NCBI GenBank assembly: GCA_021234155.1
Contig: JAJEKV010000005.1
Location: forward strand, 26,444,620 to 26,508,619
Length of the DNA: 64,000 bases
Origin: Isoetes taiwanensis
Taxonomy: Eukaryota; Streptophyta; Lycopodiopsida; Isoetales; Isoetaceae
Reading direction: 5' to 3'
Shown here piece after piece: positions 22,025 through 33,382 of this stretch. The notes beneath the pieces are model-generated. The model worked only from the letters and a program-made list of their open reading frames with translations. It ran no database searches and was not told where the DNA came from. Both the position numbers and the translations under genes were made by a program. How positions within the stretch are numbered: position 1 is the stretch's first letter; each line of letters opens with the position of its first letter.

Positions 22025-24578
22025 CTAAAACTTCGGGTTCATTTCGGAGGCATATGGACGTAGGGAAAGTCCATATATAATGAAATTATGCTTGACAGAA
22101 GATTGTTTTTTGCTCCTCCATGATACAATACCCCCCGCAAGAATCAAAGCATAACCGGATGTGGATCTCCTTGCATCTAAATCACCTGCCCAATCTGTGT
22201 CTGAGTATGCAAACAAGGTCATATTGGCTGAGTTAAATGTGATCCTTTAATCTTTAGTGCCCTTCAAGTATCTTAGAATCCTTTTTTCTGCAATCCAATG
22301 ATTTTTACCAGGATTGTTATTGTATATCTGCTCAACAGATTTACTGCATATGAAATATCTGGATGAGTACTATTTGCTATATAGAGTAGACATCCTATAA
22401 GTTCTCTATATGGCACATTCTCCATTTCTTTCTTCTCAAATTCTGATGATGGGCACAAGTCTACTGAAATTTTATATTCTACAACCAAAGGAGTTTTTAC
22501 TGTTTTTGCATTTTCAAGCCCAAACCTTTTTAGCATATTCTCTATATCCTGTGCTTGATTTAACTTAAGCATTCTATTCTCTTTATCTCTTCTCATCTCA
22601 ATACCTAGGAATTGCTTTAATTCTCCCAGATCTGTCATCTTGAACCGTTTCATTAGAATATTTTTGCACTTATCTAGCCACTGTAGACAGTTTGCGGCCA
22701 TTATGTAATCGTCTACATATAAAGCAATAATGCAGAATTTATCTCCTTTTTTAAGCATATACAAATTTCCATCATTTTTAAGCTTATCAAATTCTTGTTC
22801 TCTCAAATATTCATCCATACATGTATACCATTATACCATTCCCTAGGTGCTTGCTTTAGACCGTAAACTGCACGTTTTAATTTCCAGACCATATTATCTC
22901 CTTCTTGAAAGCCTGGAGCTTATTTCATATATATTTCTTCCTGCAGTTTTGCATTTAAAAATGCCGTCTTTACATCCATATGATGTACATCAAGTTTCAT
23001 GGCATTGGCTAAGGCTAATATAATTCTTACACTTGTCAATTTGACAATAGGAGAATATGTTTCTTCGTAATCAATTCCTTTCTTTTGAGAGAACCCCTGA
23101 GCAACTAGTTTGGCTTTAAACCTTTTTGACCCATCACTATTTCTTTTTATTCTGAAGATCCATTTGTTCCCTACCAAATTCTTGTCTGTTGGACATTTTG
23201 CTAGTTCATATGTGCATGTATCTTTAAATGATTCCATCTCTTCTTGCATTGCTTTTAACCATTCAGATGTCTTTTCTGAGTTAATAGCTTCTTCAAATGA
23301 TAAGGGAGTTCCAGGTTCAAACACAGCCATCAAGGAAGGATATCTGACTGGAGGTTTTCCTATTCTCCTAGTTTTTCCTGTGCCATATCTACCATACATC
23401 TCTGGATTGTAGTCCATACCTGTATCTTTAAGCTTTTCTACCTCAGATTTCCTTTTGCGTTGGCTTGTTTCTGCTATAGGTATTGACATTGCTGGTTGCT
23501 CTCCAGTGATATCTCTATCTACTTCATTATCTATTTTATCATCCTCAACATCTTCATCAGAATCAGTATCAGCCAGTACATCAACTTTACTAGAATCATT
23601 CTGAGTTGATTCAGATACAATCTTGTCTAGCTTTACTATCTCATGCCTATCTTTATAGAATTTACTTTCATCAAAAACATCATCTCTACTGACCACTATT
23701 TTCTTGGTGTTTGGCATGAATACCCTATAGCCCTTTGATTCCTCGTTATATCCTACAAGAAAGCCAACTTCCGCTCTATCGTCTAGTTTGAGTCTTATTT
23801 CCTTTGGAACATGGACATATGTTAGACATCCATAAGCTTTAAAATAATCATATGACCTACTTAATTCACAGTTTGACCAGAGCTCTTCAGGAATGTCCCC
23901 ATTCAGAGCACTTGATGGTAATCTGTTTTGTAAAAAAAATACAGTTTTAACTGCTTCCTCCCAAAGATAATTTGATAAGCCCGCAAACTTATCTAGTACT
24001 GTCCGATTTTTCCTTTCTACAACACCATTTTGCTGTGGTGAATATCTGCATGCTAGTTGCCTTTTAATTCCCTGCTCACAACAAAATCTTTTAAATTTGT
24101 TTGAAAGATATTCACCACCTCTATCAGACCTGATACATTTTAGCTTACGCCCTGTTTGTCTTTCCATCTCATTTACATACAGCTTAAGTGCTTCAAGGGC
24201 TTCATCTTTAGAAGATAACGGATAACACTTTCCTAGTCTACTAAAATCATTAATAAAGGATATAAAATACCTTTTACCTGTCTTTCCTTCCACAATTAAT
24301 GGTCCACATAAATCCGTATGAATAAGATCGAGAGGTCCCTTTGCCCTTTTCTTAGATCTGTTAAATGGCAATCTAGTTAACTTGCCTAGCATGCATCCTG
24401 GACAAACAAACTCCTTGGCTATGTCATCTTCTCCACTAATGAGACCTTTCTTTATCATGTATCTGATATTATTTATATGTGTATGAGCAAGTCTATTATG
24501 CCAGACTGAAGCAGTAGATACTGAGAATACTTTTATGCTTTCCAGAACATTATTTGAAAATTGAAATAAACTCTCCAA
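22025..24578 (-). pseudogene. Ty1/Copia pol fragment: integrase, reverse transcriptase, RNase H
   Basis: Read on the minus strand from 24578. The GAG-pre-integrase zinc motif comes first (WHNRLAHTHINNIRYM; CPGCMLGK), then the integrase core with all three acidic residues (DLIHTDLCGPL, CIRSDRGGEYL, QQNGVVERKNRT). A charged connector follows, then RT (WLKAMQEEMESF; KLDVHHMDVKTAFLNA). A TAA at 22920 replaces the codon after EIYMK. Reading goes on through APGFQEGDNMVWKLKRAVYGL and shifts frame near 22830. It resumes at 22818 with LYVDDYIMAA, the catalytic box. RNase H (YSDTDWAGDLDARRSTSGYA) is at 22222 and breaks off near 22080, before the usual EAEY. Domain order IN-RT-RH is Copia. Gag, protease and both LTRs are missing. 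Confidence 0.9.
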
Positions 24579-24600
24579 AAAAAAGAAAAAAAAAAAAAAC
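24577..24600 (+). repeat. A-rich tract at the 5' edge of the Copia fragment
   Basis: Eight A, one G and fourteen A on the plus strand mark the exact edge of the Copia homology. On the element's own strand this is a T-tract at the 5' end, so it is not a normal 3' poly(A) tail. Confidence 0.8.
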
Positions 24601-26737
24601 TTTCAGCAAATAATCAGGTTCTTACCATAAGATTGTATCATCTATCAGTCTGGACATAAATCAACCTGTACATTAACAGTCATCTATCAGATCAACAGGA
24701 ATTTCTATGATATTTCAGTTTTGTGTGCATCTATGCAAATGAAACAACCCTACATAATCTAAATGCCTCCTAATCATGATGTTTCTCTATAAAAGTTTCT
24801 AATAACATACCTAGTAGATTTGGTGGATGCAGTAGCAAAATCTACATTTCGTTTGATAAGTTTAGAGGCAACTGTAAGTCTTGAATAGAGATTTGTATGA
24901 TTTGATAAAGGAATTAAGTATAAAAATAGGGATGTTATATAAAAACACGAAAACAAGCAAGAACAGGCACTAAAATCCCAAAAAATAATCAAAGAAACTC
25001 AAGGAACTTACTAAAATCATGCTCACTTGCTTCTTAAGCTGCATGCTTTAGAATTGGTCAGCTCTTTGATTTGGGCCGTGCTAGTTTAGACGTCCCTATC
25101 TGTGGACCAGTTGACGATCATGTACATATCGTGGGTGGTTGTGGAAGAAGAAGATGAAGTCAGGCGCAGGAACTTTGATCGGGAAAATAGTTAGCAGTTA
25201 TTGTGTGCACTTCCTCGGGCCCATCAAAATTTTATGCTTTATAGTTTGGATGCAGTACGGTTTGACCATATGCCATGTCAGCAAACGCAATATGGGCACA
25301 ACATTTGGCATGGGTTAAAGGTTTTTTAATGCAGTTATAGTCCATTATAGTTAAAGTGGCTAGGATATTTTACAAGTTATTCTATTCACGTTTTCCACGT
25401 CTTTTTTGTTTTGCAATTCTAATTGCCCAATTATATTTTAAATGTGGCAATTTTTGACATATCATTTCTAACATAACATTTTTGGATTTTCTATGTGTAT
25501 CTAGGAAATGGCTTCAATTGAATACACAATTGCAAGCCAAATGTGAAGCAATGCCCGAGGCTGGAGTGGACGAAAATGGTATACTTACTGGTGCACATGT
25601 GCACTGATACAGTCTTTGCAGAGGGTATGATAACAACAATGCATCTATCAGATAGTGTAAATGATCAAAGGCTTGGGGATGACCATCTAGGTGTTGGCAT
25701 TGGATGGCTACTTATCCAAATTGATACCATCATGTCCCAAGGGACCTCTAGTGATTGCATTGTATGCTCTAGCCTGCTCGAGTCTAAAGCTTAGCTAAGA
25801 TGGCCAAGTATATATATTACTCACGTAGATGGAAAATGCCTGGAAGCTCCAACCCAAGAAGATGACTTGAATTTCCATCAAGGTCACGTGGAAGATTTCG
25901 TGCTTGTCGAGCATCAATCGATGACGAGGAAGAGGCTCTACCTGTTTCACAGAAGGCAACATCCAAAAGGATTAGATGTGAAAAATGCCAGGCAAAGGGT
26001 CTAACTTGGGGAAACCTTAAAGACTTCCTAAATGGTTCTAACAGACTATTGAATACCATTCGACAAGTTTCCCTCTGGACTACACAAGAATAGAGTTACC
26101 ATGTCTAATTGTAGAGTTAACTTATGTTGGGTGAAGGTTGCTTGGCAGGTTGGGATTGCAAAAACTATTATAGCTCAGAAACAGAAAGCAGAAGATAATT
26201 GTGACCACACATCAACAAGCACTTCTGCATGCCAACAGCTAGTCTTACTTCAAAAGGCACTTGGAACTGATTATTTGAGAAGTAGTCGGACATCCTCCAA
26301 ATCTTTCGTGATTCTCTTGTTAAAATGTATCCCCTTATGTTCCATGGTCTACAAATAATTTCTCTTGATTGTACATTGTTCATTTTTGAAAGATTATCTA
26401 CAGACAAGCAGCTTGCATAGTTTAGGAACTTGTACTATCACCACAAGGAAAAATCCTTTGCTTTGGATAATGAACTTGTGCATGAAATTCACCCCTTCTA
26501 GCCCTTTTCCTTTGCAGCAAAATGGAGCTAGATTCTACGGTTGGCTCATCCTTCTCGGGGCCTCCACATGTTCCTTCCTGATTTGCTCCATAAACATTAA
26601 TCTCTGATAACTTTTTTTAGACTGCATTGGGCTCCTCGACTGTACAAATACCAAATCAAACTCTAGTATTAATTTAATGTAATCATGTATATCATAAAAA
26701 CCATGAAGCGTGTTTGGCGTTATACTTAAAATAACAG
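24601..26737. other. AT-rich DNA without a supportable gene
   Basis: I see no gene I would defend. Short open frames at 25543-25794 (+) and 26101-26358 (+) lack known motifs and show no clear splice signals. They lie on the side where the C-terminal part of the copy-2 transposase should follow, so strongly decayed transposase sequence or a separate insertion could both explain them. Confidence 0.4.
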
Positions 26738-28010
26738 TTACACAAATATTGTAACGGGCCCATAGTTGACCGTTCGAGTAAATGATCCTTGCACAAGCAT
26801 AGCACAGTACCTAAATAATGCTTGGTTCTTATTCTCTCTCATTGTGTTGTCAAGTTGGAGGTACAGAACTGGTGGTAAATGCTCCAGACTAGAAAGAATC
26901 TTGTGCAAGATTGTAATAGCGAGATTAGAATCAACATGAATGTTTGGATAGTTTAAGAAAGTCTTGCAAGAAAGTTTTCCATTCAAGACCATGGCACCAA
27001 CAACATGCAAGTGTACAAAGTCTTCTTCTGGAGCATCCTTGGGCACATTGACAAAGTGTGGCAGAGTTGTTTTTTTCTGGTGCAATCCATCAATGACAAC
27101 TGATACATAGCTGAGAGGATGTTCAAGTGCTTTTTTCCTATGTTTTGTCAGCTTTCTCCTCTCAAGAGATTGTTGTTCTCTGTGATTGTTAAGCTTCTCT
27201 TTCAATGCATCTGAGAAGAAAAACATGGTTAGGAAAGGAATCTAACAGTACAGGCAACCAGAACTCTCGGAAGCTTACTTTTAATGTGTTGTGTCCTCGC
27301 ATTCTGTCGTTGAGCTTTCAATTCAGAACATGTAGCACAAACAGACATACGGTGCTTTCTAGGAACTGTTACCCGTGAGAATTCCTTTTTCCACAACACA
27401 GCCTTTCACTAGCTTCAACACACAAGTCTTTGTAGTTGTTATAAACCTCACGTTTAGTAAAGTTATCACTTAAATGGTACATTGGGCTGTTAGATAGTTT
27501 CTCGCAAGACTCTTTGAAGAAGCCTTCCATCCAAGAAACACATTGAAGTGCATGAATTCTTGAGACACTTCCTGTGTGGCAGTAGTCATTGATGCCTGGG
27601 TTCTTATCTAGCCCTTATATATGAAGTCTTCTGCTGCCTAAAGCATGAATCATTTTAAAGGCTGCTTGACAGACACTGCGCCCACCAGCTGTGTAAGAAA
27701 ACTTGTCACCTACGTCTGGTCTAATGTTCAGTGCTAAGTAACCTCATGGAACTGTAGTTGTCACGTAGTAGTCTTAATTCTCGGAGACCAATCTGTAGTA
27801 AACAGCGCTGCGAGCAACAATGTTTTCTATGAGTTGCTCTCAAGTGCCCCCCCATCCATCAATTTCCTTCGTCTTTGTGAGGTACAAGCCTTCTTGTGCA
27901 AGTCTCATTTGAGGTTATGACTAACAGGGGCCTTGAACTCGAACAAAGTATCTTTTGAGCGAGCTATATCCTCATCGGAAAGATCTACACGAGGTGTTTC
28001 TTCATCAGAC
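26738..28010 (-). pseudogene. DUF7869-like DDE transposase gene, copy 2
   Basis: Read from about 28010 down, the N-terminal part gives KEIDGWGGT, then DKFSYTAGGRSVCQAAFKMIH, WMEGFFKESCEKLSNSP, KREVYNNYKDLCVEASER and RKHRMSVCATCSELKAQRQ (a Cys pair). A 60-base GT-AG intron lies at about 27280-27220 (IK|GTAAGC ... CTTCTCAG). The exon 27219-26738 then has YVSVVIDGLHQKKTTLPHF with the first Asp, VHLHVVGAMVLNG, LYLQLDNTMRENKNQALF with the DN..ENKN signature, and YCAMLVQGSFTRTV. The expected H-T/H-E-D box after this is missing, because the frame ends at VTIFV. Stops and a frameshift near 27380 show it is not intact. This is the DDE-type enzyme that would move unit 2. It diverges from the ParB-methylase gene across the palindrome array. 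Confidence 0.65.
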
Positions 28011-28589
28011 ACGAGAACTACACGAGATGATTAGGGAATAAATTACTAATCGCATATTTCTTATTGCCAGAATGACTCTAGCTAAACTTGCTCAATATTA
28101 ATCCCAAAACTTTTTGTGGTTTAGCTAAACTCTATACATTTTTCCTCTCATACTTTCTAGCGTTTAGCTAAACTAACCCAAACATCATCCCAAAAATTTC
28201 TATGGTGTGGCCAACAGAAAACATTAAACCAAATTACTATACTTTTTTTCAATATATTCCACTTATTTTAGTCATTTTCTTTGTGAAAATATTCTAAAAT
28301 AATGCTAACTAGTAAAGCCTAGGACTCAAATTAATTCATAATGCTAGAAACTAAACTACTAGTCATATATTTCATATAAACTAGAATGATATTAGCTAAA
28401 CTAGCCCGAAGTTCATTCTAAAAGTTTCTATGGTTTAGCTAAACACTACAAAATTTCACGCTCTTACTTTCTAGCATTTGGCTAAAGAGCTCCAGGGTTG
28501 GTGCGGTCCCGAAAAAAGTGAAGCTAAAATTATTCTTTTTTTCCCAATTTTTTCCATTTACTTTAGCCAATTTTTTTTTTTTAAATGTG

Positions 28590-29221
28590 TTAAAAAATCG
28601 CCAAATAGCTAAGTTTAGCCCTTAAATTATTCCATGGAGATGATTCTTCATTTGAAGTAAGAGCAGTAGATGTAGAGGCTGATGTTGTAGAAGCTCCAGG
28701 ACCTTGTGTGGAAAGAGAGAGCCTGTCTCTGGAAAAAAGTAGTCTAGGTTGGTGGCGTAATTGAGCAGCTCCTGACGTGGCATAGGACACAGGAGTTGCA
28801 AGTCTAAGACTACCACCGCTAAGATCAGGATGTCCAGAGTTAGAAGGGGAAGGACTAAGTTGCACAGGCGCAGGAGTGAAGTGGACAGGAGAGGGAAGTC
28901 GACGTTGGGCTGCGGGAGGGGTTGGCGTAAATTGAACAGGGGGAGGTAGCCTGCGTTCAGGTACTAGAGTAGGTGGAGTGAACTGAACAGGAGGGGGTAG
29001 CCTGCTTCCAGATACTAGAGGGATTGGAGTGGACAGTGGTGGAGAAACGGTCTGCAAGTAAGAGTCGGGTGAAGATGAATCAACATCATCGTCTAGTGAA
29101 CACACTACTGAAGAGGAACCAATGCCGGCTGGAGGAGGGATGAACACCACACGTGGAGGAAGCCGTCTGGACTCAATGGTGGTGAAACATTTTGTTTTTC
29201 GCGGTCCATGGTAAGCAGTAG
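28590..29221 (-). CDS. Pro/Ser-rich ORF, possible 5' exon of the copy-2 transposase gene
   Basis: This minus-strand frame encodes a low-complexity protein with three copies of a 20-odd-residue unit around RLPPPVQFTP (SRLPPPVQFTPPTLVPE, RRLPPPVQFTPTPPAAQ, RRLPSPVHFTPAPVQL). An acidic patch (SLDDDVDSSSPDS) precedes it and a Ser/Thr-rich tail follows. There is no convincing ATG at its upstream end, so the frame may be entered by splicing; the upstream bases are unit-2 palindromes. Position and strand parallel the ORF at 1836-2522 in unit 1. It is probably a disordered N-terminal region; no enzymatic motif is visible. Between it and the transposase core (28010-28590) I see only AT-rich intron-like sequence with repeated TTTAGCTAAAC words. 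Confidence 0.4.
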
Positions 29222-29234
29222 AAGGAGTAGAGCA

Positions 29235-29309
29235 GTATAAATTTATACGGAGGCGGTACAAATTTAAACAGAGGTGGTATAAATTTATACCGTCGGTATA
29301 AATTTATAT
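29235..29309. repeat. Unit-2 palindromes at the transposase side
   Basis: Three copies of the unit-2 palindrome (core GTATAAATTTATAC) start at 29235, 29276 and 29295; the first is imperfect outside the core and the last ends TATAT. A degenerate one (GGTACAAATTTAAAC) lies at 29256. They are at the 5' end of the minus-strand Pro-rich frame. Confidence 0.9.
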
Positions 29310-29608
29310 GAAAGCTAGCAAAGAAAGGAAAGAATCCGTATACACACCTCTATGAACAACAACTGTACGAAAACATAAACGGAAAAAGTACTTAAGCCCC
29401 CCCGCTTCCCCGACTATTTACTCATACGCGAGTTCGGGACGAAGGCGCTCGCGATCCGCCTTAAATACTTGACCTCTTTGGCACTGCATCAACTCTATAG
29501 ACCTCTGTATACCACAATGGCCACGTAAGTATCCAACCTGGTACAGTTTTAGTTTGGTAAAAATTTTATTCTACTAGATCTTTAAATATTTTCTAGTTTG
29601 TACTCCGT

Positions 29609-29896
29609 CGGTATAAATTTATACCGCGAAAGTGCTTGGCCGTCACAAAACCAACAGTGTGGTGACTCGAACGGTATAAATTTATACCGCGTAAGCACTT
29701 GGACTGTATAAATTTATACCGTAGGAACCACGAAGAGCGTAGATGGTCCGAGCGCTCACGGTATAAATTTATATCGTCCGAGTGCTTACGGTATAAATTT
29801 ATACCGCCCGAGTGCTCATGGTATAAATTTATACCGTCCGAGAGCTCACGGTATAAATTTATACCGTCCAAGTGCTCACGGTATAAATTTATACCG
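29609..29896. repeat. Unit-2 palindrome array, five units in exact 30-base tandem
   Basis: Eight copies of CGGTATAAATTTATACCG (18-base perfect palindrome) start at 29609, 29672, 29704, 29759, 29789, 29819, 29849 and 29879. The last five are spaced exactly 30 bases apart, and the 12-base linkers are alike (TCCGAGTGCTCA type), so this is a tandem repeat whose unit contains the palindrome. It lies between the divergent transposase and ParB-methylase genes. Confidence 0.95.
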
Positions 29897-30063
29897 TCTG
29901 AGTTCTAGATTTGGCAAAATTTGGGTCGTATTCTGCAAACAGTTACACAGAAAAGAGATGTTTATGTGAGAGAAAAAAAAACAGAAAACCTCAAAATTTA
30001 TCACCTTTGTAAGCACAATCATCAATGTTTCTGGCACTTTTTTTTACTACGGCTTTGTTTGCA

Positions 30064-31423
30064 GCTCCAGTGTTGTTCCAAGAAAAAGGCCAACGTTCTG
30101 CCACAGAATCAGATCTTTACGACATGAAGGATACCACCTGGTTCGTGCATCGGGGTGCCAGAAGCAGATCTCCTACAGATGCTAATTTGTACATCTGTAA
30201 CAAGCCAGGCAGAGCCAAATACAAGGCAGAAGACTATTACCCGGGTGGAGAAATGTGTAGCATTACAGCCACAGAGAACGAGAATAAACTTTATCTGAAA
30301 ACTCTGAATAATGATAAGGAGGTGGATTACCTTCTCTCCACTACGATGTTGAGAATATCAATGTGCAAGCCTAAGGACGTTCAAGAATACATTTCTGATA
30401 ATAATAAAGCAGGGCATATAAGTACAGAGTTCACAAACTGTGACTTGATTTCGTTTCGTATAAATTTATACCGATCGTATGCTCAAAACATTTCTTCTTA
30501 CAGGACATTGTTGACATTTTGGCATTAGTTATCCTCTGCGACGAAAAAGATGGTAAAGGGCATATGGTATCCACGTGTCAAGGAAGATTCAGACAAAGCA
30601 AGTGAGACAGAAGACGAGGAGGTTGAGGAAGAAGTGGTCCTGCCCTCTAAGAAAAGACCTGCGGCATCTAAGGCCATAGAAACTAAAAAACAGAGAACAA
30701 CCAAGGCACTAACCATTGATGAATCAAAAGAAGCTTTGAAGAAGGCGCCTGCCAGCTGACAGATCTAGCGCTTTGCTAAAAGGGGTCAATGAAACGAAGT
30801 TGTCAAAGCAAATCATTTCATTGTCCATAGACACAATTAAGAAGCCTCCTAAGAACGAGAATGGTGTGAGGTTGCTTCAAGTGAGGAAGCTCTATGCTGC
30901 GCATGTTGCTATCTTAAAGCAGAGAATGCGGAGGAATCCATGTGCACATGTGTCCCCGCTAGTTGTTATGGTCAGCCGAGATCAGATTCAAGAACTCTCA
31001 GAGTACAAGAAAGCTCTTTTTGAAGATTACACATATTATGTTTTAGGTGGCACCCATAGTTACAAGGCCAGAAAGGAGTTGTCGAAAGAAGAAAGCAGGA
31101 ATGGAGTTTGGAAAAGTGTGGAGGTACACATTTATGTTGGACTGACCGATGAAGAAGCTAAAATAGTAGCAGTGAGCCACAACTTAGACAACGACTTCAG
31201 GTTGAAGATGAGCTTAATTGATAAAATTCGTTTTATGCACAGAGAGTTTGTGGAGTTTAAAAACGAGCATGGTGAGGACTTCAAAAAACAGAAAAATATG
31301 TTACAGCAACTGCGAGAGGTTTGTGTCACAGAATGTTGCCTTAGCTATGACACGGATAAGAAGCCTCACATGGCCATGAAGCAATACGACAATTACTTTC
31401 AGCTTACCTTTCGAAATGGCCAG
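30064..31423 (+). pseudogene. ParB-like half of the unit-2 ParB-methylase gene
   Basis: After an acceptor (TTTGTTTGCAG, ending 30063) a frame reads ATESDLYDMKDTTWFVHRGA to about 30440. A further exon from 30504 (DIVDILALVILCDEKDGKG) is likely; its joins are unresolved. An acidic/basic linker follows (TEDEEVEEEVVLPSKKRPA), then a one-base frame change between 30740 and 30757. The frame 30773-31423 holds the ParB/Srx-like domain: SIDTIKKPPKNENGVRLLQV, a helix with AHVAILKQRM, SPLVVMV, YYVLGGTHSYKARKEL (the 'GG.H...A' signature), KSVEVHIYVGLTDEEAKIVAV and SHNLDNDFRLKMSLIDKIRF, as in ParB 'dl.deeA....eN' helices. The exon ends NGQ|GTGAGT at 31424. It is homologous in layout to 5179-7761. The one-base lesion makes this copy probably non-functional unless it is an assembly error. 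Confidence 0.65.
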
Positions 31424-31466
31424 GTGAGTTCTTAACTTGCTGTAGAAGGTTCTCTTTCGTGTTCAC

Positions 31467-31640
31467 GGTATAAATTTATACCACCAGCATACTTGGTATA
31501 AATTTATACCGCTTAGGTTCTAGGTTTCTCTTTCGTGTTTATGGTAAACTTGGTATAAATTCATACCGCTAGGCGTCTAGACCTGTTCCATGCTCACGGT
31601 ATAAATTTATACCACCAACATTATTCGTATAAATTTATAC
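31467..31640. repeat. Unit-2 palindromes in the intron after the ParB-like domain
   Basis: Five copies (31467, 31495, 31552, 31598, 31626) fill the 246-base intron 31424-31669. One has a single change (AAATTC) and the last lacks its final C. The intron lies at the same place as the palindrome-filled intron of unit 1. Confidence 0.9.
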
Positions 31641-31669
31641 TAAGATATTCATTGCATTGGGTTTTCTAG

Positions 31670-33364
31670 GTGTGGGATTTACAAGAAAGAATTTTTTGTA
31701 TGTTCGAAGATGGTGAACTGAAAGAGCAAACAAGCAGCACGGGCAAGAAAACAAAGAAAAACACAGAGGCCAAACAAAAAAATATGAGCATTGTGCCATA
31801 GACGCAACTTCAGGGAATAAAAAGCAAAGAAATAATTGTCAGGCTACTAGAAAAGGTTGTTGCAAAAGAGTCTACACTTGATGAAATGGCAAAAGAAGCC
31901 AAGACGTGAGTTGTCATCTTAATTTGCTAGGTTCTTTTTGTCATTTTGTAATTGGGTTCCTCTGTTTCATTACAGTCAAAAAGACATTGTTACTTGCTAG
32001 TCTGAGCTTATGAAGCAACTAAACCTAGAGGTGTGGGAGGAGTGCAAGCTTCTTTACCCTGGAAGTACGTCCGACAATATTATAAGAGAGCATGCTGTCA
32101 ACTTTAGTGGCTGGGTATGTAAACTTAGGCTCATCTTCGAGGAGTGGCTTCTTACTGTGTGTTGTTTTACAGAACAAAAAGAAAGGGCTACCAGTAGGAT
32201 CTATGAATCTAGTTCGGAGAGCAAAAGAAGAAAGGCACAGATTGAAAGCCATAGAACAAGGCAAACAAGTTGCAACAAGTGGCTCGAAGGGTGACTATAA
32301 AAGATTTACCACCTTCGGCCAAGATTGTTTGTACAAAGTAGTGCATGGCGACTGCAGAAAAGTGCAAACATTCGTTGAAAAGCAAAACTTCACGCTTTGC
32401 ATTGCTGACATACCTTACGGGTTCAAGATAAAGGACAATCTTTTTGATGATGAGGCCTTCTCGCACATTCAAGTTCGAGAATTCTTGGAAGGCCTGAAAG
32501 AAGTTACCTTGTCTTCCCATTGGCGTATCATTGTTTTCCACTCAGACTTGCAAACAACGTCTGTACTGAAGCCCATGGATGTCGTTTGCAATGCTGGCTT
32601 CGAGAACTGTATCTGGTAAAGTCTAGAGCGTTGCGGTATAAATTTATACCATCTACTTTGTTTTCTAACTTCCTCTTTCCAGGTTGAAAAAGAATGTAAA
32701 AGGAAATGGTGGAGGTCCTAGGCTGGTTAGCTGCTTCGAGCACTTCCACATGGATATTATAGTGCCGACACCAAGAAAACCATGGTGCACTTTAATACGC
32801 GAGAAGAGAAATCACCTCCTTGCAATGCTTTCCAATTTCCTGCTGGTGTTGCAAAAGTTAAGAGATCCTCAACGTCAAGGTGCTGTGGTTTCTCACTACC
32901 AAAAACCGCAGAGACTAATTAACAACTTGATACAATGGTTCTCTCGCCCAGGTGACTGGGTCCTTGATGCATTTTCTGGAACTGGCACCACAGCAATTTG
33001 TGCTCTCAAGCAGGGTCGCAATGTGGTGTCCATTGATATAGATGTGGATAAAATCAGTTTCATAAGAACTAGAATAAGTTCTTGTGAGTCTTTTCCTGAT
33101 AAGAACGAGGAACTTGGTGTTAAGAGTGCAACTGGAGAAGTTAAAAACACTTACACAGAAGTACAGCCTCCTATCACGGGGAGGCGTGATGATAAGGTTG
33201 AGTTCGTTGACCTCGAACCAGTACAAGAACAGACTGCAGAGAAACCCCTAGAAATTTTGGCGCAAGCAGAAACAGGTGTCTCCGTCCAAGTGTTGTCTCA
33301 AGAAGATGAACGAAGAGGGGATGAGAGTCCCATGGACTGGGATGATCCACCACCCAACAGATAA
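31670..33364 (+). pseudogene. N6/N4-type DNA methyltransferase half of the unit-2 gene
   Basis: Exons 31670-31905, 31976-32114, 32173-32615 and 32683-33364 join in frame across introns of 70, 58 and 67 bases with GT-AG ends. The domain reads YKVVHGDCRKVQTFV, LCIADIPYGF (motif IV, D-I-P-Y for the usual DPPY), HWRIIVFHSDLQT, WLKKNVKGNGGGPRL, HYQKPQRLINNLIQWFSRPGD, LDAFSGTGTT (motif I, S-adenosylmethionine binding) and NVVSIDIDVDKI. Motif IV before motif I is the beta class, as in PF01555. The Asp in motif IV favours adenine-N6 over cytosine-N4 (usually SPPY). An acidic tail ends EDERRGDESPMDWDDPP. Two in-frame TAG codons (31799, 31998), both possible CAG>TAG changes, lie before the catalytic part; the methylase exons themselves are open. 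The same transcript would carry the ParB-like half. Confidence 0.8.
32635..32650. repeat. Unit-2 palindrome inside a methylase intron
   Basis: A perfect GGTATAAATTTATACC sits in the 67-base intron 32616-32682, between methylase motif IV and motif I. The two neighbouring short introns (70 and 58 bases) lack it. Confidence 0.95.
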
Positions 33365-33382
33365 ATATTTATTGCTTGTTGT

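Noticed and set aside
25543-25794. 83-codon frame (MITTMHLSDSVNDQRLGDD) as a host gene
   Set aside because: Too short and featureless; frames around it are broken, so it is not reported as coding.
29759-29896. CRISPR-like array with regular 30-base spacing
   Set aside because: The supposed spacers are nearly identical to each other, the repeat is a perfect palindrome in a 30-base tandem unit, no cas genes exist and the context is a plant genome.
29593-29908. Open frames on both strands repeating INLYR or YKFIPSE
   Set aside because: They are only the 30-base palindrome array read as protein; the frames are open because the unit is a multiple of three.
30458-30503. A 46-base intron starting at the palindrome (GTATAA donor) in the unit-2 gene
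   Set aside because: Joining 30457 to 30504 gives an immediate stop; the true junction in this part of the gene could not be resolved.
30064-33364. Bacterial or phage contamination as the source of ParB-methylase
   Set aside because: The gene has several in-frame GT-AG introns, its palindromes lie in those introns, and plant retroelements surround it on both sides.
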